Part shown: piece by piece, positions 57,396 to 64,000 of the stretch
How positions within the stretch are numbered: the stretch's first letter is position 1
Layout: each line of letters starts with the position of its first letter
Assembly: GCA_038373885.1 (NCBI GenBank)
Contig: JAWZYV010019498.1
Location: 434,001 to 498,000, forward strand
Reading direction: 5' to 3'
DNA length: 64,000 bases
From: Cheiracanthium punctorium
Lineage: Eukaryota; Arthropoda; Arachnida; Araneae; Cheiracanthiidae
The notes under the pieces: generated by a model
Database searches by the model: none
Seen by the model: the letters and a program-made list of their open reading frames with translations, nothing else
What the model was told of the DNA's origin: nothing
Made by a program: the position numbers and the translations under genes

Positions 57396-58099
57396 CAAGG
57401 GGTGATCAAACGAAAAGGTACGAAACGACACGGTGGGTACAAATGTAGACTTTATTCAAAATATACGCCATTGGACTGAGCAAAACGATCCCACTGATGA
57501 ACAAGCCGCAGGATTCCTTGTTGCCAGAATTCCTGTGGCCGTGACGAAACCCAGTCCGTCACAGCGTCCTTGAGTACGTCGTCCGAGTGGAAGCACTTCC
57601 CTTTCAGGTGGTTTCTTCAGTGAACCCAGCACATGGAAATCGCAGGGCGACATGTCCGGACTGTAGGGCGGATGGTCCAACGTCTCCCACTTGAACTTGG
57701 CCAGTTCCTTGGCGAAAACGGACATTCCATTTTCTCATTGACTTGTGGGACACACAGCCTTCTCAGTATACGGTCCTCATCCTGCGACGAATAGTGGCCG
57801 GTTTAACAACTTCCGCTGTCAGAAATCGGATAACGCCTCGCTGCCCCTAAATCGTCGAATTTTGCAATGTGAACGCCATCCTGTCCTCACAAACACTGCC
57901 GCGTCAATTGGACGTAGGAGGGTGCTTTTTACAAGAGCTTCTGCTCTCTCCTGCCGGGCCTCTGCTTGTCCCTATCCACACAAAAGGCTCCAATCGCATT
58001 CCTAGATGTCTCGCTACGTGCTCTCATAGCTGCATGGACAAATATGATAACGGTTAGGTTGTTGCAACGTTTCGTACCTTTTCATTTGATCAACCCTTG
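57396..58099 (-). mobile_element. Internally deleted mariner-type element, 704 bp
   Basis: The inverted ends begin caaggggtgatcaaacgaaa and caagggttgatcaaatgaaa and continue aggtacgaaac. TA flanks at 57394-57395 and 58100-58101. On the minus strand a broken N-terminal transposase piece (57960-57730) is joined to a C-terminal piece with LDHPPYSPDMSPCDFHVLG (57715-57456). The middle, with the first two catalytic acids, is gone and stops interrupt the N-terminal part. The product cannot be active, but the TIRs could be mobilised in trans. Confidence 0.88.
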
Positions 58100-58689
58100 T
58101 AGTTGCGCTGAACCCTGACTTCAAGATAAAACTTTTTCCTCCATGACGGCAAAAAGATTACAATGTCAAGGACAAAAAGCCTAACAACTTCTACATCGTT
58201 TGTACGATCCGCTTGAAATTTTCCACAACTTTGTAAATAAATATAGATAACAATCTGTCAATTTTAAAAATCTGAAAATCCACCCGTTCCCTCATTTTTA
58301 AGCGATTTTTCGCTATTTTCAGCACCATTTCGTTTCCGAGAGTCAAAAAAAGTGAATCATTTGCGTGACAAAATGACCTATTTTAAGTGAAAATGACGTC
58401 ATACAATTGGGGGATTCCAATACGTTTAAAATAATTTCTCCCGATTACACAGTTTATTATTATTTTTTTCCCCACAAATAAATCGTCTGCTGGATATTCG
58501 AATGTTTATGTATACAAAACGAAAGCTTTCGACTGCGAAAAGATTCCGCGCGTTTCCAGATGAGCATGAAATTCGATTTGGGTATGTAATAAAAAATGAA
58601 TATGAGCTTATTTATTTTAGGTGGATGGAAATTTAATATATTGAATGAAAGACAAATTTCCTTAAACTGTTTTTTCTTGCGCCCGTTGT

Positions 58690-58925
58690 ATAATTGCCTC
58701 CACAAAAGGTTTTGACTTTTAGTTTTAGAGATATTCTGCTCTTCGAAATGAAACAAAATTGGATGTTATTAAGGATTACAAAATGAAGCTTTGCATCGAA
58801 AATAGTGTCTGTATAGTTAAAAGTTTTTCTATACGGGAGCACTCAAAATAATTTCAATACAATACGGTCAATGGCAATTTAGAGACAGGCATCTATTTTA
58901 AGCATATAATACTATCCTACAATAT
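58690..58925. repeat. Dispersed repeat D copy
   Basis: It contains tttttctatacgggagcact, caaaataatttcaatacaat and atactatcctac, aligned in order with 57310-57390. Confidence 0.55.
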
Positions 58926-59111
58926 CATTAGCTAATAATCCGACGACGATCGTGTGCCTCCTTCAAAATTTGCGCCAAAAGCCGGCAATGTTGGCGACTA
59001 TTGCTATAAATTGCCAAATAGGGTGCGAAGAAAAATGCTTTGAAAAATAAACCGAACTTGGGCATATTTTTATTATTTTACGATAAATCGAAAAGGGTAT
59101 TTACGTATTAT

Positions 59112-59252
59112 CCCGGCGGTCATTAACGCCAAACTATTTTTTCCTCAAATTTGCTGGCAAACTGTCGCCAATAGTATTCCGAACCATCATTAATTTCATG
59201 TGTCCGGCATTTATCTTGGCGAAAAAGTTGCTCGTCTTGGCGGATCGCCGGG
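59112..59252. mobile_element. Small CCC/GGG MITE with CGCCAA motifs, 141 bp
   Basis: The left end is CCCGGCGGTC and the right end is the inverse of CCCGGCGATC. AT dinucleotides flank it at 59110-59111 and 59253-59254. Five or six CGCCAA/TTGGCG or near variants lie inside. Similar motifs just to the left (58975-59025) may mark a related decayed copy. Confidence 0.55.
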
Positions 59253-59599
59253 ATAATATGTAAGTACCTCGAAAAATGTCTAATGTGATTATATTAAGCT
59301 ATGACGATTTCTTTGGGAATTTTGAAAAGTCTTTACTCGCACTGTAATTAACTGATTTATTGTACTGTGTTTTGTTAAGGGCTATTTGCCTAGGAGTGGG
59401 AGGGGGTATCCGACCGACGAAAATCTGTTAATGCATTAGAACCCAAAACGGGTTAATGAATTTACACGGAACAAAATTGCAAACTTTGATTCTTTAGCGC
59501 TTGGAAAATTAATTTGAGACTGTTAACCCTTAAAAGAAAAAATTTCTCGCTCTCTGTGTTCGTCCGATACCATTATGTTGTATAAAAGGATTATTTATA

Positions 59600-60215
59600 C
59601 ATTTTTAACCTACCAGCAAGTTTAAGAGTTCCTTATGATTTCGGTTATTTGTCTGTTCTGATGTCCACCCATCCAGTGTTCTAACTCCCTAGTAGCACAA
59701 CTAGTTCAAAAAACGTTTAAATTACGTTGGAAACATGTTTTTTGACGTTAAAAAACGTGTTTTAAACGTTTTTTGGACTAATTGTGCTACTGGGGCTGCT
59801 GTGGATATACACCGATTTGTGCGAAATTTATGTTTTTTCTATGTACAGTACCATGTACCATATTGAAAATGGTGTATGTAGTATTTATAGTTCTTTTTCA
59901 AGAGAAAAAAATCCAATGTATAGCACAATCTAAAAAACAGAACTAAAAAATTAGGGGGAGTTCAAGGGGGTCTCCCCCTGTATCTGTTGATACAAGAATG
60001 ACTGAATCAACAGTCATTCTTGAAAACATATTTTAGAGATATTCGGTTTTTGAAAGAAAACAAAAAGATGGCATATATATTACTAAGGCTCTCAAAATGA
60101 TGCTCTCCATTGAGAATAACGTCCGTATTATTAATAGTTCTACAGGAGCACTCAAAAGAATTCCCATACATTGCAGTCTGTGGCATTTGAGAGACACTAA
60201 TACATTTCTATAGCA
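59600..60215. repeat. Dispersed repeat D copies, interrupted by a MITE
   Basis: Repeat D phrases (cttatgatttcggtta, aaatttatgttttttctatg, agtaccatgtaccatattg, ctacaggagcactcaaaa) surround the 109-bp insertion at 59687. Near 59950, aaaaaattagggggagttca and tctccccctg recur at about 26700. A perfect 12-bp-arm hairpin lies at 59993-60022. Confidence 0.55.
59687..59795. mobile_element. Small CCC/GGG MITE with ACGT array, 109 bp
   Basis: The left end is CCCTAGTAGCACAA and the right end the inverse of CCCCAGTAGCACAA. CT flanks both ends. Five ACGT cores (aacgttt, tacgttg, gacgtta, aacgtgt, aacgttt) lie inside. Removing the element plus one CT restores the same spacing as the related unbroken repeat at 57208-57232. 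Confidence 0.72.
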
Positions 60216-60305
60216 CAAGCCAATGAGTATAAAATTTTTATATTCTTCAGTTAAACGCTAAAAAAAATTAAAGGTCTTTTACAGGGTCTCATAAAATTGC
60301 ATTTA

Positions 60306-61690
60306 TCTCTACTTATTATAAAAGAAGATGTCTGTGTGCGGGTCTGTGTGTGGCTCTGTGTGTGGGTCTGTGGGTCTGTGTGTCGGCGGCGTTACGGACA
60401 AACGGCTACACCTAGAAACACCAAATTTGGCACTCGGGAAGATCTAAACATGAAGTTGTGCACCTCGAAGCGATTTTTTCAAAATTCGACCTAGAATTTT
60501 TTTTATTTTATGTTTTATGCGATTTTTGGCATTTTTTCTCACCTAATTCGTAATAACGGCGGAAATTACGCTCGCAGCAAAACGGCATTTGTATCATCGA
60601 ATAGAGGAGAAATTTTTCTTTTAAAAACAGTTTGTTCTGAATACGCAACATAATTTACCGATTTTTAGGAATTTTTTTACTAAGCATCGACTTCGGCGAA
60701 TTTTTCGTAAAATAATTTTAAAATTGTCGCCATCTTGAATTCTATCCGTCATAACTTTTTGATATTTTGACAAATCGTGAAACATTCTTTTCTCCCTCTT
60801 TGAAAATAAAAACGAAAAAATTATGTAAATTAGATGATTTTTTACGAATTTTAATGCAGCCTAATGTTTAGAATTTAATAGCATCAACACGATATTACGC
60901 CATTCATTACATTACGATCGCGGCACGAGAACTTATGTTCGGTTGTTGCCACAGAAAGGATTACAAAAAGGGTTTTTTCAACCAATCGAGCTTTGAAATG
61001 GGATATCGGAATTTCAATTCGCATGTGAGGATCTATGACGTCAAATGCGTTAAGATACGTAAAAATTACGACATAATTTTAACTCATTTATTGCAGCTCT
61101 ATTTTCAACACAGGGAGACGATATTTTGATTAAAATTTACTGTAGAAATAAACTAAGAAATTGACGATTATTATTATTAGAAGTGGTATTTTAATCCGGT
61201 GCTTATTTAAAAATTGAAATGTCTTCACGGTGCTGAAAATGTTCATTTTAAAAGTTACAAAGTTCGTTTCAAAGCGCGATATATTAAAATTTTTCTTTTT
61301 AGTATTTTTATTTTTGGCATTTAATTATGGCGCAGGCGTTGCCTAACGTATGCATGCAGGTTGCGAGTATAGTTTTATTTTAACGTTGAATTACGTTCCT
61401 CCATAAAGGAGAGCTTACGGGATTACATTAATTGATCACGTGATAAATTAATTGCGTTGCCAGAAAAAGGATTAGAAAAAAATGTTCTTTTTTCAACCAA
61501 TCGATTTTTTAAATGGGAATTCGGATTTCAATGCGCAAGTGAGGATCTATGACGTCAAATGCTTTAAAATACGTAAAAATTACGCCACAAATTTAACTCA
61601 TTTATCCCTGCTCTTTTTTTAACACACGGAGGCGATATTTTGATTAAAACTTACTTTAGAAATAAACTGAGAAATTCATGATGCCAACCG
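60306..61690. repeat. Helitron-like repeat, copy 1, with internal tandem unit
   Basis: It starts tctctacttattataaaaga after an A, the style of a Helitron 5' end, then a GT-rich stretch (60329-60385) and cggacaaacggctacaccta. The first 670 bp are nearly identical to 63337-64000. A diverged second copy of its 3' part (aaccaatcga, gtgaggatctatgacgtcaa, acgatattttgattaaa) follows at 61441-61690. No 3' CTAG-plus-hairpin end or Rep/helicase gene is visible, so the class is tentative. Confidence 0.5.
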
Positions 61691-61711
61691 GGGTATCTTT
61701 TACGGTAGTTA

Positions 61712-61756
61712 AACAGTGACGTCATAAATTTTTTAAAAATTTATGACGTCACTGTT
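61712..61756. repeat. 45-bp perfect palindrome containing TGACGTCA
   Basis: Two 22-bp perfect arms surround one central base; each arm includes cagtgacgtcat. Confidence 0.93.
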
Positions 61757-62408
61757 AATGCTTGAAATTTGTAAATTCTGCAACTCTAACGTCCTGTCAC
61801 AGTTATAGCGATTCTAAATGGCTTCTCGAGATGACACAGCTTGATGTTTTCAGTAGACAGAACTATGGAGGATTTATAAGATATCTTTATATTGGATACA
61901 TGGATATTTAAGTTGGCACCGCTTGAGTATTTTTCTCCAAGGTGAGATAAAATGTTTTGCGGGGCTAAATACGCCAATCTTACAAAACTATGCATAAATT
62001 AAATTTGTATGGAGAGCTTCCTTAATAGCAACTATTATGGGAAATGAATAATGTTTATGGTAATGCGTAAATTGCTAAAGAATCGCCATAGAATATAAAG
62101 GTCCCATTTGTGCCAAATAATATAAGCTGTTTCGCTAAATTGAGCATTAAAGAGGGAGAAGCGAAGATAGATAGTATTAATATGCGTAATAGGTAGTATT
62201 GGTAGATTTGTAAGGATGATATGAATAAATCCCAATATACAACGTTAATAAATACTTCATGAAATTAAAAGTGTTCTGTTTATCCTTTTTACTTTCCGAA
62301 CATGTACCATGTAAGGAAAGTATTGTAATCATGAAAAAATTCGACTTCGAGATTTTGGTGTTTTTGCACGTTTTGAGGGCTTCTGAATCCATTTATGCTA
62401 TTTTTACG
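61757..62408. other. No recognisable feature
   Basis: AT-rich, with no supported gene or element end. Confidence 0.45.
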
Positions 62409-62410
62409 AG

Positions 62411-62424
62411 ATGTATGTATGTAT

Positions 62425-62474
<50 letters not shown>

Positions 62475-62482
62475 GTGTATGT
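62411..62482. repeat. (TG)n/(TATG)n microsatellite
   Basis: About 70 bp of GT-rich repeat directly precede the 173-bp tandem array. Confidence 0.95.
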
Positions 62483-62495
62483 GAGTGACCACGAT

Positions 62496-63070
62496 AGCTC
62501 CTGAACGGAGCATTCGATTGAGCTCAAATTGGATATATATGTCATAAACCACCGTCGCAAGACCGGTATTGATTTTGGTGTGTATAGGACTTATAGTTTT
62601 TCTACAGGGCTACGACAAAGATTTCTTTTACATTATGGCCTATGGGGGGAATTTCTTGAAAGTGCGCTAGCGTTTAAACGGTAGATTCGATTGAGCTCAA
62701 ATTGGGTATATATGTTATAAACCACTGTTGCAAGACCGGTATTGATTTTGGTGTGTATAGGACATATAGTTTTTCTACAGGGCTACGACAAACATTTCTT
62801 TTACCTTATGGCCTATGGGGGGAATTTCTTGAAAGTGCGCTAGCGTTTAAACGATACATTCGATTGAGCTCAAATTCGGCATACATGTTATAAACCACCA
62901 TCCTAAGACCGGTATTGATTTTGGTGTGTATAGGACTTATAGTTCTCCTAAAGGGCTACGACAAAACTTTCTTTTATGTTATGGCATAATGGCATATGGG
63001 GAGAAATTCTTGAAAGTGCGCAAGCGTTTAAACGGTGCATTCGATTGAGTTTCAATTTGGTATATATGTT
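62496..63070. repeat. 173-bp tandem array, three units plus a partial
   Basis: The landmark attcgattgagctcaaatt begins at 62512, 62685, 62858 and (diverged) 63039. Periods are 173, 173 and 181; the last unit has an 8-bp internal duplication, ggcataat. Units carry gcaagaccggtattgatttt, tacagggctacgacaaa and agtgcgctagcgtttaaacg. No coding frame spans the units. Confidence 0.92.
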
Positions 63071-63336
63071 TGAATTATTCATCGATTAAAATTTATTTAA
63101 GTGCTTGGTAATGATCTTAATCGTAAGTGTTCGGAAAGTCGAGTGGAGTCACTCCAGATTTTTTTTTCCTTCAAAACGGGGCATCTACTACTTTTTTGGC
63201 AATAGTGTATTTATTTTCTTCCTCAAAACGGGACATCTACTGCTTTTAAGGTAATAGTGTAGGGAGACTGAATTTACAGGTCTGGGTATCTTTTAGTTCT
63301 TAAGAAAACCCGCAAAAATGCTTGTGTTAATGTTTA

Positions 63337-64000
63337 TCTCTACTTATTATAAAAGAAGGTGTCTGTGTGTCTGTGTGTGTGTGTGTCTGTCGGCAGCGTT
63401 ACGGACAAACGGCTACACCTAGAAACACCAAATTTGGTATTCTGGAAGATGTAAATATGTAGTTGTGCACCTCGAAGCGATTTTTTCAAAATTCGACCTA
63501 GAATTTTTTTTATTTTATGTTTTATGCGATTTTTGGCATTTTTTCTCACCTAATTCGTAATAACGGCGGAAATTACGCTCGCAGCAAAACGGCATTTGTA
63601 TCATCGGATAGAGGAGGAAATTTTCTTTTAAAAACAGTTTGTTCTGAATACGTAACATGATTTACCGATTTTTAGGAATTTTTTTACTAAGCATCTGCTT
63701 CGCGATTGTTTTTCGTAAAATAATTTTAAAACTGTCGCATCTTGAATTCTATCCGTCATAACTTTTAGATATTTTGACAAATCGTGAAACATTCTTTTCT
63801 CCCTCTTTTAAAATAAAAACGAAAAAATTATGTAAATTAGATGATTTTTTACGAATTTTAATGCAGCCTAATGTTTAGAATTTAATAGCATCAACGCGAT
63901 CTTACGCCATTCATTACATTGCGATCACGGCACGAGAATTTATGTTCGGTTGTTGCCACAGAAAGGATTAGAAAAAAGGATTTTTTCAACCAATCGAGTT
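63337..64000. repeat. Helitron-like repeat, copy 2, cut by the window end
   Basis: It starts tctctacttattataaaaga like copy 1 at 60306 and matches it in the same orientation to the end of the window with few differences. The GT-rich segment (63358-63395) is shorter than in copy 1. Confidence 0.6.

Noticed and set aside
60935..61129. 64-codon ORF as a small protein
   Set aside because: It lies wholly in the Helitron-like repeat and is not preserved in the diverged tandem unit at 61441.
62289..62552. ORF with a His-Thr repeat
   Set aside because: It is the translation of the (TG)n microsatellite on the minus strand.
62496..63070. CRISPR array
   Set aside because: Units are 173-bp satellite-like repeats without unique spacers, and the DNA is eukaryotic.

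Overview
The window is AT-rich, gene-poor eukaryotic DNA crowded with DNA transposons. Nested Tc1/mariner, hAT, piggyBac-like and foldback elements, tRNA-derived SINEs, long homopolymers, microsatellites and one spliced low-complexity exon all point to an animal. An arthropod is most likely, and the repeat spectrum would suit a chelicerate such as a spider; the taxon is inference, not something read from a marker gene.

Coding content is small. The only strong cellular gene is one minus-strand exon at 14621-17056. It has 812 codons, is open throughout, has canonical splice sites and is phase 0 at both ends. It carries the last C-x2-C of a zinc finger followed by a Q/P/H-rich disordered region with a 9-residue tandem repeat. 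Its other exons are not recognisable here, so the surrounding DNA is probably intron. An unidentified 190-codon open frame at 4655-5224 (+) reads like real coding sequence. A possible 18-codon exon lies at 46950-47003. The best-preserved gene in the window is an intact Tc1-type transposase (32283-33323, -) inside a complete element with TIRs and a TA duplication.

Layout. 0-3.5 kb: hAT MITE, a dispersed repeat split by a 2-kb long-TIR transposon, then a 136-bp tandem repeat. 4.6-5.2 kb: unidentified ORF. 8.5-10.5 kb: GTGAC-rich cluster and Tc1 relic. 12.3-14.5 kb: SINE, foldback element, piggyBac-like MITE. 14.6-17.1 kb: exon. 21.7-23.2 kb: CCC/GGG element with a CATCG array. 24.7-25.5 kb: hAT element. 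26-29 kb: tandem and dispersed repeats with a perfect hairpin. 31.4-33.6 kb: foldback holding a hAT MITE and the Tc1. 34-35 kb: mariner relic. 37-39.8 kb: SINE and transposase relics. 40.8-41.3 kb: piggyBac-like MITE. 42.4-44.3 and 52.1-53.6 kb: two copies of an AAGCTT-array composite transposon. 44.9-46.5 kb: a related element. 48.4-51.3 kb: minisatellite, hAT transposase relic and repeats. 54.8-58.1 kb: hAT MITE and deleted mariner. 59-64 kb: two small CCC/GGG MITEs, Helitron-like direct repeats and a 173-bp tandem array.

The most unusual signal is a group of at least five element families that begin CCC and end GGG. Three or four copies are flanked by matching 2-bp duplications (TA, CT, TT, AT). 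Each family has its own array of a short palindromic or inverted motif near its ends (AAGCTT, ACGT, CATCG/CGATG, TTAACGTT/AAGCGTTT, CGCCAA). I cannot place the group in a named superfamily with certainty, and no transposase for it is visible here.
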